Positions 8,594 to 18,201 of a stretch of 34,741 bases of DNA are shown here, in pieces. The translations under genes and the position numbers were made by a program. The DNA comes from Borrelia puertoricensis. Lineage in GTDB: Bacteria; Spirochaetota; Spirochaetia; Borreliales; Borreliaceae. The stretch is from positions 1 through 34,741 of the forward strand of contig NZ_CP075395.1 of the NCBI RefSeq assembly GCF_023035875.1, written 5' to 3'. The notes under the pieces are model-generated. The model was not told where the DNA came from. It worked only from the letters and a program-made list of their open reading frames with translations, and searched no databases. Within the stretch, counting starts at the first letter, position 1. Each line of letters opens with the position of its first letter.

Positions 8594-9244
8594 TTAGTTA
8601 GATTGAGCAGGTGATGCTGATTTAGTAGAAGTTGTAAGCACATTAATAGCAGACGTTACTGCAGCTTCAGCATCATTTAACAATGCATCAATCGCTGTAT
8701 TAATCTCACCAAGTTCTTTTGCACCATTATCCCCATTAGCCTTATTTACATAATCTATAGCTTTTTTCGCATTCTCATCAGTAGTAGCTCCATCAGCAGC
8801 TCCCAAAACAGCATGTTGATTTTTCAACTTAGCTGTAAATGCTTTGGTCTTATCCTCAACATCTTTAACCTTTCCATTTAAACCTTTAAGGGAATCCGCT
8901 ATTTTTAACTCTCCTACTTTTGCTTCTATAGCTGCAGCAATACTAACTACCCCAGCAATTAAAGAACCATTTTTATCAGCTACGGCTTCTAAAGTGCCAT
9001 CATTTTTAATTTTTTTCCCAATAGCTTTAGCAAGCTCATCAATGGATTTAACTAAAGTATGAATTTCTTTAACACTCTTAGCAAAAGCAACCGAGTCTTT
9101 TATGTTCTTAGTTATTGTAACTAGGTCAATAAGAGTACCATCAGATTTAGCAGCCTGCCCATCTTTAGTAGCAGCCCCTGAAGTATTACAAGAGCTAAGT
9201 AAAAATAAAGTCAAAAATAACGCACATAAAGTAATTCTTTTCAT
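8594..9244 (-). CDS. Variable small protein (Vsp) lipoprotein
   Basis: The 216-residue protein has a signal peptide [19 protein letters not shown] (Cys19) and NTSG after it. The start at 9244 is chosen because GGAGG lies nine bases upstream and the same MKRITL start recurs in all full-length relatives. Vsp proteins are small, mostly helical OspC-like surface lipoproteins that dominate the spirochaete surface and alternate with Vlps. Typical Vsp segments are present: FAKSVKEIHTLVKSIDELAK and a C-terminal AAVTSAINVLTTS. The gene is intact. No clear promoter is visible between the preceding 3' hairpin element (9286-9350) and the Shine-Dalgarno, so it may be translation-ready but transcriptionally silent. 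Confidence 0.88.
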   Translation of the reverse strand: MKRITLCALFLTLFLLSSCNTSGAATKDGQAAKSDGTLIDLVTITKNIKDSVAFAKSVKEIHTLVKSIDELAKAIGKKIKNDGTLEAVADKNGSLIAGVVSIAAAIEAKVGELKIADSLKGLNGKVKDVEDKTKAFTAKLKNQHAVLGAADGATTDENAKKAIDYVNKANGDNGAKELGEINTAIDALLNDAEAAVTSAINVLTTSTKSASPAQSN

Positions 9245-9285
9245 TATCACGTGCCTCCTTTTTACCTCAGGAAGGCAAGATATAG

Positions 9286-9350
9286 ATAAAAGGAAAACGG
9301 TTCTCATAAAGAGAGAAGAGTTTTCCTCAAATGACTTTATTTAGTTATGT
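9286..9350 (-). repeat. 3' homology (DHS-like) hairpin element, copy 3
   Basis: It lies between the intact alpha vlp and the vsp at 8594. AGGAAAAC and GTTTTCCTTTTAT arms enclose an inner TCTCTTTATGAGA stem. Confidence 0.7.
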
Positions 9351-9371
9351 ATATTTTATTGATAATTCTGA

Positions 9372-10388
9372 TTATTGACCTTTAGTTTCAGGGGTCTGAT
9401 TATCAGTAGTTAAAGGGGTATCAGTAGGATTAATTTTCATAGCTTCTTTAACAGTCTTAAGACCTGAGTCAATAGTGTTTCTTATTGCTATGGTGAGAGT
9501 ACCCAAAGCCTTGTTTACAGCACTTACAGCTACTCCTTTAACTTCAGGAGCATACTCAGCATCAGACTTACCAGCAAATTTACCACCTTTAGCCATAGCT
9601 CGCAATGCAATAGCACCTGCAATGGTTCCATCTTTAGCATTAGCCTTAGCAGCATCTGCAGCTGCATTAGTGCCATTTTTAACCATAGATTGTAAGATAT
9701 CAGCACCAGTTACAGCACCAACAGCCTTAGCAGCATCAGCTGCGGCCTTCTTTGCATTAGCACCAGCATTATCAGAAGCAAATAATTTACCTGCTTCACC
9801 ATCACCATTGTCAGTTCTTGCAGTAAGACCATCGGCCTTTTTTTCAGTACCAGCATTATGTTTACCTTCATTTTTAAGTACCACATCTAGAATTGATTTC
9901 ATTCCACTTACTAATTTATCAACATCCCCACCAGCAGTACCTGCAGCATCACCAGTAGCAACATTAGCAATTGGCTCACTAGCATCAGAACCAATAGCCT
10001 CACTAGCAGTTTTAGCACCATCAATTATCTTATTAAGTGTTTCACCAACTAATTTGTTAATAGCAGTCTCTGTAATAGCAGCATTAGGATTATTTTCAGA
10101 TTTCATATCAGAAACAATTTTCTCAAGAGATGTCTTAGTAGATGAAAGAGTATCATGAATGGTTTTAAAGTAAACAGCAACATCAGACTTTTTAGTATTA
10201 GTATTAAAACCTAAAACCCCTCCAACCATATCAGAAAGTGAAGTAAAAACATTTAAGAAATCATTACCTAAACTAATAACTGACTTTAAGAATCTACCCT
10301 GAGTATCCTCAGCACTAGTAGTACCACTGCCACAACTGAGAAGTAAAAATAAAGTCATTAATAACGCACATAAAGTAATTCTTTTCAT
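9372..10388 (-). CDS. Alpha-type variable large protein (Vlp), intact
   Basis: The 338-residue surface lipoprotein has a full signal peptide ([19 protein letters not shown], Cys19), then [17 protein letters not shown]. The start is set by GGAGGCACGTGATAATG. Alpha-type features are [42 protein letters not shown] and the tail NQTPETKGQ. Vlps are the large variable major proteins of relapsing-fever spirochaetes; serial replacement of the expressed copy lets the population escape antibody. It lies 181 nt downstream of a bdr gene and is followed by a 3' hairpin element and a vsp gene. It is the intact reference for the broken alpha cassette at 5122-6108. No strong promoter was found immediately upstream. 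Confidence 0.88.
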   Translation of the reverse strand: MKRITLCALLMTLFLLLSCGSGTTSAEDTQGRFLKSVISLGNDFLNVFTSLSDMVGGVLGFNTNTKKSDVAVYFKTIHDTLSSTKTSLEKIVSDMKSENNPNAAITETAINKLVGETLNKIIDGAKTASEAIGSDASEPIANVATGDAAGTAGGDVDKLVSGMKSILDVVLKNEGKHNAGTEKKADGLTARTDNGDGEAGKLFASDNAGANAKKAAADAAKAVGAVTGADILQSMVKNGTNAAADAAKANAKDGTIAGAIALRAMAKGGKFAGKSDAEYAPEVKGVAVSAVNKALGTLTIAIRNTIDSGLKTVKEAMKINPTDTPLTTDNQTPETKGQ

Positions 10389-10569
10389 TATCACGTGCCT
10401 CCTTATTACTAAAAAAGGCAAAATAAAAACATAGATACTTTAATATTGCAACAACTAAATACAATGAGGAAATTAACAGATATTAATTGTCTTTAACAAA
10501 AATTCAAATAATTTTGTAAAAAAATGACTAATATGTAATCAAATAAAGAAAGGGTTTAATAATTCAAAT

Positions 10570-11103
10570 TTATTTATTTAACAATGAATATACTATAGAC
10601 ATTAATGTTAAAAATATTCCTATATTAAGGGTAATAATTGTTCCAAACATCCAACCATGAAGTCTTAATGTACTCTTAAGTTCCATTTTGTTAACATCAA
10701 TCTTAGTATCAAGTTCATTAAATTTAGTATCTATCTTAGTGTTAAGATTATTTTCAACAGTGTCTATTTTGGTATCCAGGTCTTTAATGTCTGATTTTAA
10801 TTCACTTCTGACTGTATCTATTTTGGTATCCAGGTCTCTAATATCTGATTTTAAGGTTGTCTCAACCCTTTGAATCTCAGCTTGTAAGCTTAACTCTACA
10901 GATTTAATTTCAGCTTGTAATAGTGCTTCAACTTTTTCAAGCTTAAGGTTAAAAGTAGTCTCTAAATACTCAATATCTTTATAAGTAAGCTCATTTTTAT
11001 AATATCTGTAAGACAAATCAATAGCAATATCTCTATTTATACCAGCTTTAGTAAGTTCTGCTATAACCATTTGTTGAGTAATAACTGGTTGAGCAAGTCC
11101 CAT
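10570..11103 (-). CDS. bdr: Bdr repeat-motif protein, short variant
   Basis: The 177-residue protein has the three-part Bdr plan. Residues 1-60 are a conserved N-terminal segment (PVITQQMVIAELTKAGINRD, then IDLSYRYYKNELTYKDIEYL). Residues about 60-145 are a polar helical repeat built on KIDTVxxxL, FNELDTKID and SDIKDLD units. The C-terminus is one membrane span (FGTIITLNIGIFLTLMSIVY) with a short LLNK end. Bdr proteins are polymorphic Borrelia membrane-anchored proteins encoded in several copies per genome; their role is unproven. A strong Shine-Dalgarno (AAGGAGG) abuts a perfect palindrome. This is the shortest of the three bdr genes here because it has fewer repeat units. Confidence 0.9.
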   Translation of the reverse strand: MGLAQPVITQQMVIAELTKAGINRDIAIDLSYRYYKNELTYKDIEYLETTFNLKLEKVEALLQAEIKSVELSLQAEIQRVETTLKSDIRDLDTKIDTVRSELKSDIKDLDTKIDTVENNLNTKIDTKFNELDTKIDVNKMELKSTLRLHGWMFGTIITLNIGIFLTLMSIVYSLLNK

Positions 11104-11113
11104 AATAACCTCC

Positions 11114-11132
11114 TTATATAATTATTATATAA
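11114..11132 (-). promoter_or_regulatory. bdr upstream palindrome, copy 1
   Basis: TTATATAATAATTATATAA on the coding strand is a perfect 9+1+9 palindrome just before the Shine-Dalgarno. It contains a TATAAT -10 match. It is identical before all three bdr genes. Confidence 0.6.
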
Positions 11133-11320
11133 CATGTTAACTATTAAAAGAACCTTATTTTGGTAAAATGGGCATTAAGGGAGTCAATAAATCTAACATA
11201 AAGTATTCAGTCTATTTTTTTTAGTTTACCAAAAAACTTAAATGCAATCTTACTGTCAATCTGTTGTTAAAGGATTACTATCAATACTATTTTAAACCTG
11301 AGTATTATTACAAAATATAA

Positions 11321-11382
11321 ATAAAAGGAAAACGAATCTCATGAATAGAGAAATAGTTTTCCTAAAATGACTTTATTTAGAT
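11321..11382 (-). repeat. 3' homology (DHS-like) hairpin element, copy 4
   Basis: It follows the silent gamma vlp and precedes the ~190-bp conserved region upstream of bdr. Arms are AGGAAAAC and GTTTTCCTTTTAT. Confidence 0.7.
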
Positions 11383-11397
11383 TATTTAATAGATAAT

Positions 11398-12368
11398 TTA
11401 TTTAGTAGCAGCATGTTAAATCGAACTAGTTTCAGTAGTAATCTCAGAGTACTGTATTCCTTTAACAGTTTCTCTTATCTTATCTAGATGGCTTACTACT
11501 GTTTTTCTAATTATCAAGTCAAGTATTCCTAATACCTTATTTACAGCACTCACAGCAGCTGATTTAACTATTTCTGCATCTGCAGCATTAGCACCAAATT
11601 TACCACCCTTAGTCATAGCCTTAAGAGCAACAGCAGCTGCTAGGTCAGCATTGGTTTCTGCAGTTCCATTATCATTCTGAGTATTACCACCAAGAGCAAG
11701 TGGACCAGATTCTGCACCAGCAGCATCAACAGCATTTCCATCGATTTTAGCATTTTTAATCTTATCAATCATAGCCCATGAATCTGCCTTAGCTACCTCT
11801 TCAGCAAATTTAGCACCCGTATTAGCATCAGCAGCAGCATTGTGAATCACTACTTTAAGTCCATTAGCATTTTCTACCTGACCACCAGCATCTCCAGTAT
11901 GAATCTTTCTCCATACTTTTCGGCAGCATCAATAATAGCTTTAACCTCTGCAATAATAGCTTCAACACTAGGTTTATCAGCAGCAACTGCAGCATTAGCT
12001 ACATTATCACCAATTGGGCTAGCATCATTAGTTACACCAGATAATTTAATTACAGAGTCAATTAGTTTTCCAAAAACATCATTTGCTCCTTTAATAGCAT
12101 CCTTAACTATTTAATTGTACTCCCATTAGCATTTTTTTTGCACCAGATATTTCCCCTGATAGCTCTTTTATCTTATCAAAGTGTTCACCAACTCTACTTT
12201 TATTGTCACCGGATTTAACTGCTGTAAGTCCCAAAGCATCTCCAATAGCATTACCAAAAATGCCAAAAATCTCTTGAAATCCTTGACCTATCTTAACTAA
12301 TGAATTTAAAAACGTGGTTTTAGGATTTTCCATCTTAGTACTCCCACTGCCACAGCTAAGAAGTAAAA
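11398..12368 (-). pseudogene. Silent gamma-type vlp cassette, multiply broken
   Basis: It starts at CTTCTTAGCTGTGGCAGTGG (LLSCGSG) with no start codon or leader. Gamma-type features are [20 protein letters not shown] and, near the end, [16 protein letters not shown]. Relative to the intact gene at 16842-17915 it has an in-frame loss of about ten codons after HFDKIK (near 12175), extra A residues in the run near 12135, a further small deletion near 12108, deletions near 11905-11930, and a TAA five codons before the normal end; the ancestral stop is at 11398. It lies directly behind the terminator of the vsp at 12591. It is the most decayed vlp in the left arm. Confidence 0.75.
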
Positions 12369-12481
12369 GTAAGTAATCTTAAGTTATTATTAAGAGACAA
12401 AACAAGATAAAACCAATGAACAAATATTGGTCTAAAAGACAAAAGAAATCTAAAGGAAGTAAAAAAAGAAATAAAAAGAAC

Positions 12482-12513
12482 AAAAAAAGCTAAGAGAAGA
12501 AAACTCTTAGCTT
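12482..12513 (-). terminator. vsp-type terminator
   Basis: On the minus strand AAGCTAAGAG pairs perfectly with CTCTTAGCTT, with a 7-nt loop and seven following T. It lies about 80 nt after the vsp stop at 12591. Confidence 0.8.
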
Positions 12514-12590
12514 ATTATTTATAGACTTTATTTTATAAGAAAATTACTATTAATTAAAAACTAATCTTATAACAACAATTTATCCCTTGG

Positions 12591-13232
12591 TTAAGGTTTA
12601 GTAGAAGTTGTAAGCTCATTAATAGCAGACGTTACTGCAGCTTCAGCAGCCGTTAACAATGCATCAATTGCTGTATTCAACTTATCTAGTTCTTCAGCTC
12701 CTTTATCTCCATTAGGCTGACTAGTTCTATCTATAGCTTTTTGTGCATTATCTTTAGTAGCAGCTCCTTGATCAACCCCTAACTCAGCATGTTTGCTCTT
12801 GAGTTTATCCAAAAATGCTTTAGTTGCAGTTGTAAAACTAATTACTTTCTCATCCAAAATTTGTTCTTTAAAAGAGTCCAAAACGCTTAAAGCTTTTGAT
12901 TTCTTATCTATATCTAACACAATACTATAAACTCCTGACATCAATGAAGTATTTTTATCAGTACTACCATCATCAGTAAGAGTACCATCATTATGAATTT
13001 TTTTCCCAATAGCTTTAGCGAGCTCATCAATAGACTTAACTAAAGAATGAACCTCTTTAACACTCTTAGCAAAAGCAACAGTGTCTGTTATGTGCTTAGT
13101 TATTTTAACTAGGTCAATAACAGTGCCATCAGATTTAGCTACTTCATCCTCTTTAAGATCTTTTCCTGAAGTATTACAAGAAATAAGCAAAAATAAAGTC
13201 ATTAATAACGCACATAAAGTAATTCTTTTCAT
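12591..13232 (-). CDS. Variable small protein (Vsp) lipoprotein
   Basis: The 213-residue Vsp has a signal peptide [19 protein letters not shown] (Cys19), NTSG, then VIDLVKITKHITDTVAFAKS and a C-terminal AAVTSAINELTTS. It is intact and co-oriented with its neighbours. The start at 13232 is fixed by GGAGGCACGTGATAATG. It is close to the vsp at 8594 near both ends but diverged in the centre (roughly residues 95-150), where surface-exposed loops vary in this family. The preceding 3' hairpin element (13276-13340) would end transcription from the delta vlp upstream, and no promoter is obvious between that element and the Shine-Dalgarno. Confidence 0.88.
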   Translation of the reverse strand: MKRITLCALLMTLFLLISCNTSGKDLKEDEVAKSDGTVIDLVKITKHITDTVAFAKSVKEVHSLVKSIDELAKAIGKKIHNDGTLTDDGSTDKNTSLMSGVYSIVLDIDKKSKALSVLDSFKEQILDEKVISFTTATKAFLDKLKSKHAELGVDQGAATKDNAQKAIDRTSQPNGDKGAEELDKLNTAIDALLTAAEAAVTSAINELTTSTKP

Positions 13233-13275
13233 TATCACGTGCCTCCTTTTTTATTCAAGGGGAAGCTAGACATAA

Positions 13276-13340
13276 CTAAAAGGAAAACGAATCTCATGAA
13301 TAGAGAAATAGTTTTCCTCAAATGACTTTATTTAGTTATG
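13276..13340 (-). repeat. 3' homology (DHS-like) hairpin element, copy 5
   Basis: It lies between the frameshifted delta vlp and the vsp at 12591. It carries both outer arms and the inner TCTCTATTCATGAGA stem. Confidence 0.7.
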
Positions 13341-13363
13341 CATATTTTATTGATAATTATTTA

Positions 13364-14405
13364 TTATTGCTGACTACCAGTTGTTGCATCTGTAGGTGTA
13401 GTAAAATCTGCAGACTTATCTTCTTGTGTAACTGCAGCAAGAGCATCGCTTATTGACTTTAACCCACTATCAACAGTATCTCTTATTGCTATTATTAGAG
13501 TGCTTAAAGTCTTACTTACTGCACTTGATACTGCCCCATTAACTGCATTAGCAGATTTCTCTTCACCGGTTTTAGCCACAAATTTGCCATCTTTTGCCAT
13601 AGCCCTAAGGGCTATACCCGCAGCAATAACCGCATCCTTTTGATCTGCTTTAAACTCTTTAGCCTCTTTCTTGGCAATAGCAATCTCAGCAGCATTCTTT
13701 GCATTTTCAATTCCAACCTCACCAGCAACATCCCCAGATTTAGCAATAGCTTGCAATATGTCAGTACCAGTTACAGCCCCAATAGAAGCACTAGCTGCAG
13801 CAGCATGTGCTTCTGTACCATCATCGTCTTTAGTACCAAGCAACTTACCAATTGATTTTTTCTCTGTATCACCGGTCTTAGTAGCATTTGGATCACCTTC
13901 ATCCTTCTTTAAAACTACCTCAACAATAGTCTTAATTCCTTTAACAAGGGCGTTTACGCTTGTAGCATTTGCGGGTTTAGCATCCTCATTTTGTTTAGCA
14001 TTACCAATAGCATCACTACCAGTAGCCCCAGTAGCAGCGGTCTTAGGCCCCATCAGCGATCTTGTCTAATGTGTTAGTAATAAAGTTATCAACTACTTCC
14101 TTTATTTTTTGATAGTTACCATTCTTTTTAACTTCATCTTGTAACTTCTTTTTAACAGATGTCATAGTGTTTTCAATAGAAGTGAAATAGTTACCAATGT
14201 CAGATTTCTTAGTCTCAGCTTTAATACCAAAGGCCCCAGCAAGCATATCAGAAAGAGAAGTAAAAACATCTAAGAACCCTTTACCTAAATTAGCAATAGA
14301 GTTTAAGAAAGTGGTTTTAGGATCCTCAGCACTAGTAGTACCACTCCCACAGCTAAGAAGTAAAAATAAAGTCATTAATAACGCACATAAAGTAATTCTT
14401 TTCAT
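13364..14405 (-). pseudogene. Delta-type vlp with full leader and a single-base insertion
   Basis: It has the complete leader and signal peptide (MKRITL to SC, Cys19). The first part reads to TLDKIADGA and then hits TAA at 14043. The body resumes in another frame to the stop at 13364 with a normal delta-type sequence (SIGAVTGTDILQAIAKS; NTVDSG appears as DTVDSG). Removing one C of the pair at 14046-14047 (plus-strand GG) joins the frames into about 346 residues, comparable to the intact delta gene at 15666-16718. Everything else looks functional, so this is a recent lesion, a phase-off state or a sequencing error. It lies downstream of a bdr gene. Confidence 0.8.
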
Positions 14406-14630
14406 TATCACGTGCCTCCTTTTTTAATAAGAGGGGGCAGCTAGATGGTTAACAACCCTTAAATAAGATAAAAACAAAAACTAAAAACATAGATACTTTA
14501 ATATTGCAAAAACTAAATAAAATGAGGCAATCATCAATTGATAATTGCATTTAACAAAAAATTAAATTATTTTGATAATAAAGATAATTGATATGTAATC
14601 AAATAAAGAAAAGGTTCACTTAATTTAAAT

Positions 14631-15371
14631 TTACTTATTCAACAATGAATAGACTATGGTCATTAATGTTAAAAATATTCCTATATTAAGGGTAATAATT
14701 GTTCCAAACATCCAACCATGAAGTCTTAATGTACTCTTAAGTTCCATTTTGTTAACATCGATCTTATTATCAAGTTCATTAAATTTAGTATCAATCTTGG
14801 TGTTAAGATTATTCTCAACAGTGTCTATCTTATTATCCAGGTCTTTAATGTCAGATTTTAATTCATTTCTGACTGTATCAACCTTATTATCAAGTTCATT
14901 GAATTTAGTATCAATCTTGATGTTAAGATTATTCTCTACAGTATCTATTTTAGTATCTAGATCTCTAATATCAGATTTTAATTCACTTCTAACATAATCT
15001 ATTTTGGTATCCAGATCTTTAATGTCAGATTTTAATTCATTTCTGACTGTATCAACCTTATTATCAAGCTCATTAAATTTAGTATCAATCTTAGTGTTAA
15101 GATTATTTTCAACAGTATCAATCTTATTATCCAGGTCTTTAATGTCAGATTTTAAGGTTGTCTCAACCCTTTGAATTTCAGCTTGTAAAAGTGCTTCAAC
15201 TTTTTCAAGCTTAAGGTTAAAAGTAGTCTCTAAATACTCAATATCCTTGTGTGTAAGTTCATTTTTATAATATCTATAAGATAAATCAATAGCAATATCT
15301 CTATTTATACCAGCTCTAGTAAGTTCAGCTATGACCATTTGTTGAGTAATTACTGGTTGAGCAAATCCCAT
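14631..15371 (-). CDS. bdr: Bdr repeat-motif protein, long variant
   Basis: The 246-residue protein has the same plan as the bdr at 10570, with a longer central repeat (about residues 60-215). That region repeats a module of KIDTVENNLN, KIDTKFNELD, VDTVRNEL and SDIKDLD, visible at DNA level as near-exact tandem copies. The N-terminal box and C-terminal membrane span (FGTIITLNIGIFLTLMTIVY) are almost identical to its paralogues. Size differences among the three genes (177, 246 and 221 residues) fit gain and loss of whole repeat modules. The Shine-Dalgarno is AAGGAG next to the shared palindrome. A frameshifted delta vlp follows. Confidence 0.9.
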   Translation of the reverse strand: MGFAQPVITQQMVIAELTRAGINRDIAIDLSYRYYKNELTHKDIEYLETTFNLKLEKVEALLQAEIQRVETTLKSDIKDLDNKIDTVENNLNTKIDTKFNELDNKVDTVRNELKSDIKDLDTKIDYVRSELKSDIRDLDTKIDTVENNLNIKIDTKFNELDNKVDTVRNELKSDIKDLDNKIDTVENNLNTKIDTKFNELDNKIDVNKMELKSTLRLHGWMFGTIITLNIGIFLTLMTIVYSLLNK

Positions 15372-15381
15372 GGAAGTCTCC

Positions 15382-15400
15382 TTATATAATTATTATATAA
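15382..15400 (-). promoter_or_regulatory. bdr upstream palindrome, copy 2
   Basis: This is the same 19-bp palindrome as at 11114 and 24424, directly before the Shine-Dalgarno. Confidence 0.6.
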
Positions 15401-15581
15401 TATTTTAACGGTTATAGGAACCTTATATTAATAAAATGTGATTTAAGAGGGTTCTTAACTATAACATAAAGTATTTAGTCTATTTTTTTATCTTATAAAA
15501 AACTCAAATGTAGTCTTACCGTTAATATGTTGTTAAAGGATAGCTATCAATACTATTTAGACCTGAGCATTATTACAGATA

Positions 15582-15645
15582 GTAAAAAAGGAAAACTCTT
15601 CTCTTTATGAGATTTGTTTTCCTCAAATAACTTTATTTAGTTATG
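15582..15645 (-). repeat. 3' homology (DHS-like) hairpin element, copy 6
   Basis: It follows the intact delta vlp. The hairpin arms are AGGAAAACA and GTTTTCCTTTTT, and the inner stem is TCTCATAAAGAGA. The ~185 bp from here to the bdr palindrome are conserved with the region before the bdr at 10570. Confidence 0.7.
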
Positions 15646-15665
15646 TACGTTTTATTGATAATTCT

Positions 15666-16718
15666 TTATTGTTGCTGTCCATTAACTGTTGCATCTGCAG
15701 GTATAGTAGCTTCTGCAGATTTATCTTCTTGTGTAACTGTAGCAAGAGCATTACTTATTGTTCTTAAACCACTATCAACAGTATTTCTTATTGCTATTAT
15801 TAGAGTACTTAAAGTCTTACCAACAGCATTAGCTGCTATTCCATTGACTGCATTGGCAGATTTCTCTTCATTGCTCTTAGCAGCAAATTTACCATCCTTA
15901 GCCATAGCTCGCAGTGCAATACCCGCAGCAATAACAGCATCCTTTTTTGCTGCATTTTTAATTTCTTTTTTATCATCTTCTTTTTTAGCAGCAGCAATAC
16001 TTGCAGCATCTGTCGCCGCCTCAATATTTTTACTATTATCAGCAGTCTCTCCAGATCTAGCAATAGCTTGCAAGATGTCAGCCCCAGTTACAGCTCCGAT
16101 TGAAGCACTAGCCTTAGCAGCTTCAGTTTCAGTACCACTATCCTTCTTTTCAAATAATTTTCCAATATCCTTTTTATCATCCCCTGTTTTAGTAGCACCT
16201 GCATTACCCTTATCTTTTAAAACCACATCAACAATAGTCTTAATTCCTTTAACAAGAGCGTTGACACTTTCAGCATCTGCAGGTGCAGGATCCTGGCCGC
16301 TATCTTTAGTAGCACCACCAATTTTATCATCACCAGTAGCCCCTTTAGCAGCTTCCTTTGCTCCTGCTGCGATCTTGTCTAATGTGTTAGTGATAAAGGT
16401 ATCAACAACTGTTTTAAGTTTTGAGTAATTCCCATTCTTAGCAACTTGATCTTGTAACTTCTTTTTAACAGATGTCATAGTTGTTTCAATAGAAGTGAAA
16501 TAGTTACCAATGTCAGATTTCTTAGTCTCAGCATTAATGCCAAAAGCCCCAGTAACCATATCAGAAAGAGAAGTAAAAACATCTAAGAACCCTTTACCCA
16601 AATTAGCAATAGAGTTTAAGAATGTGATTTTAGGATCCTCAGCACTAGTACTGCCACTACCACAACTGAGAAGTAAAAATAAAGTCAAAAATAACGCACA
16701 TAAAGTAATTCTTTTCAT
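15666..16718 (-). CDS. Delta-type variable large protein (Vlp), intact
   Basis: The 350-residue surface lipoprotein has a full signal peptide (Cys19) and GSGSTSAEDPKITFLNS. Delta-type features are [55 protein letters not shown] and a Gln-rich tail (GQQQ). The start at 16718 follows GGAGGCACGTGATAATG. It is the only undamaged delta gene here and is the reference for the copies at 6200 and 13364. Its central region (about residues 120-260) carries most of the differences, as expected for the exposed variable domain. It lies between the intact gamma vlp upstream and a bdr downstream, with shared 3' hairpin elements on both sides. Confidence 0.88.
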   Translation of the reverse strand: MKRITLCALFLTLFLLLSCGSGSTSAEDPKITFLNSIANLGKGFLDVFTSLSDMVTGAFGINAETKKSDIGNYFTSIETTMTSVKKKLQDQVAKNGNYSKLKTVVDTFITNTLDKIAAGAKEAAKGATGDDKIGGATKDSGQDPAPADAESVNALVKGIKTIVDVVLKDKGNAGATKTGDDKKDIGKLFEKKDSGTETEAAKASASIGAVTGADILQAIARSGETADNSKNIEAATDAASIAAAKKEDDKKEIKNAAKKDAVIAAGIALRAMAKDGKFAAKSNEEKSANAVNGIAANAVGKTLSTLIIAIRNTVDSGLRTISNALATVTQEDKSAEATIPADATVNGQQQ

Positions 16719-16760
16719 TATCACGTGCCTCCTTATTACCTCAAAGGGGCAAAAATACAA

Positions 16761-16825
16761 ATAAAAGGAAAACAAATCTCATAAAGAGAAACATAGTTTT
16801 CCTCAAATGACTTTATTATTTAGAT
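16761..16825 (-). repeat. 3' homology (DHS-like) hairpin element, copy 7
   Basis: It lies between the intact gamma vlp and the intact delta vlp, and has AGGAAAACT and GTTTTCCTTTTAT arms. Confidence 0.7.
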
Positions 16826-16841
16826 TATTTAATTAGATAAT

Positions 16842-17915
16842 TTATTTAGTAGCAGTAGGTTGAGCGGCACTAGCTTCAGTTGATTGAGTAGCAGTCTCAA
16901 AGTACTGTATCCCCTTAACAGCTTCTTTTATCTTATTTAGATTGCTACTTACTGTTTTCCTAATTATAAAATCAAGTATTCCCAGTACCTTATTTACAGC
17001 ACTTGCTGCTGCCGCCTTAACAATATCTTTATCAGCATCAACAGCACTAAATTTACCATTCTTAGTCATAGCTTTGAGGGCTACTGCTGCTACTAGATCA
17101 GCATTACTCTTAGCACCAGCTGCAGCATCAGCCTTGTCATTAGAAGCAGCAAGTGCTCCAGCTTCATTATTGGCACCGTTAAGTTTAGCAGGAGTAGTAG
17201 CAGTAGCATTTTTAATCTTATCTATTATAGCCCATGGATCAGCTTTAGTTACCTCATCAGCTAATTTAGAACCAGCACCTGCAGCAGCATTTCCATTTGC
17301 ACCACCAAGGACAGCAGGAGCATCAGTAGTAGCAGCAGCATTTACTGCAATACAAGCATCTCCAGATTCGATCTTTACACCAGACTTCTCTGCTACTCCA
17401 ATAATATCTTTAACTCCTGCAATAATAGCTTCAACACTATCTTTATCAGCAGCACTAGGAACAGCATTAGCATTATCACCAATATCAATATTACCAGCCT
17501 CTTTAGCGGTATCAGCAAGTTTAGTTAAAGCAGAAATTAGTTGCTCAAAGACATCACTAGAACTGTTAATTACACTCTTAACAGATTTAATTGTGCTGCT
17601 ATTAGCATTTTTTGCTTCAGATATTTCACCTGATAGCTCTTTTAATTTTCCATTAGTATCTTCCAAACCTTTTTTTATCTTATCAAAGTGTTCACCAACT
17701 TTACTTTTCTTGTCATCAGATTTAACTGCTGTAAGTCCCAAAGCATCACCAATAGCATTACCAAAAATACCAAAAATTTCGTAAAACCCATGACCTATCT
17801 TAACTAATGAATCTAAGAATGTGGTTTTAGGATCCTCCATCTTAGCACTTCCACTGCCACAACTAAGAAGTAAAAATAAAGTCATCAATAACACACTTAA
17901 AGTAATTCTTTTCAT
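16842..17915 (-). CDS. Gamma-type variable large protein (Vlp), intact
   Basis: The 357-residue surface lipoprotein has the signal peptide [19 protein letters not shown] (Cys19). Gamma-type features are [40 protein letters not shown] and [15 protein letters not shown]. It is intact and the first gene of the left arm outward from the replication block. Its leader differs from the other class 1 genes: the Shine-Dalgarno is AAGGAAA instead of AAGGAGG, and CACGTG has become TACGTA (still a palindrome). It serves as reference for the truncated gamma cassettes at 11398, 28387 and 30661. A vlp scrap (17975-18140) and a rep-like scrap lie upstream, with no clear promoter. Confidence 0.87.
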   Translation of the reverse strand: MKRITLSVLLMTLFLLLSCGSGSAKMEDPKTTFLDSLVKIGHGFYEIFGIFGNAIGDALGLTAVKSDDKKSKVGEHFDKIKKGLEDTNGKLKELSGEISEAKNANSSTIKSVKSVINSSSDVFEQLISALTKLADTAKEAGNIDIGDNANAVPSAADKDSVEAIIAGVKDIIGVAEKSGVKIESGDACIAVNAAATTDAPAVLGGANGNAAAGAGSKLADEVTKADPWAIIDKIKNATATTPAKLNGANNEAGALAASNDKADAAAGAKSNADLVAAVALKAMTKNGKFSAVDADKDIVKAAAASAVNKVLGILDFIIRKTVSSNLNKIKEAVKGIQYFETATQSTEASAAQPTATK

Positions 17916-17974
17916 TATTACGTATTTCCTTGTTTACTCAAGGAAGGACAAATATAAATAACTTTTATGCAAAG

Positions 17975-18140
17975 TCACATTTTACTTCCATTTTTAAGCA
18001 CCCCATCTACAATTGATTTAATTCCTTTTACTAAACTATCAACATCATTTTCTTTGGTAATATCAGATACAACATTGTCAAATAGCTCAGAACCAACATC
18101 AATAAAACAATTTTAGTGTCTTGGATTATCGGATATATTA
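17975..18140 (-). pseudogene. Internal fragment of a vlp
   Basis: The minus strand encodes GSELFDNVVSDI then DVDSLVKGIKSIVDGVLK, which matches the mid-body of alpha/delta vlp genes ([19 protein letters not shown] in the intact alpha). It ends at a TGA (17975-17977) and has no start, signal peptide or 3' element. It is a stranded remnant between the left arm and the replication block. Confidence 0.6.
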
Positions 18141-18201
18141 CATCTCCATCACTCTTTCTCTCTTATTTATTTTTGTCACGTTTATATTTGTATCCTTCAT
18201 T
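18139..18201 (-). pseudogene. Duplicated inverted start of the PF57/62 replication gene
   Basis: On the minus strand an ATG with AAGGAG before it begins MKDTN and runs for 20 codons to a TAA. Its first 29 bp including the Shine-Dalgarno are an exact inverted copy of the start of the replication gene at 18317. It looks like a leftover from an inverted duplication and not a working gene. Confidence 0.5.

Noticed and set aside
14749..14997. Ser/Leu-rich open frames opposite bdr repeats (also 10688-10873 and 24572-25000)
   Set aside because: Antisense of the KID/NELD repeats; repetitive in the same register and without start signals.
10570..15371. CRISPR array suggested by regular repeats
   Set aside because: The repeats are in-frame coding repeats of bdr genes and have no spacers; no cas genes are present.
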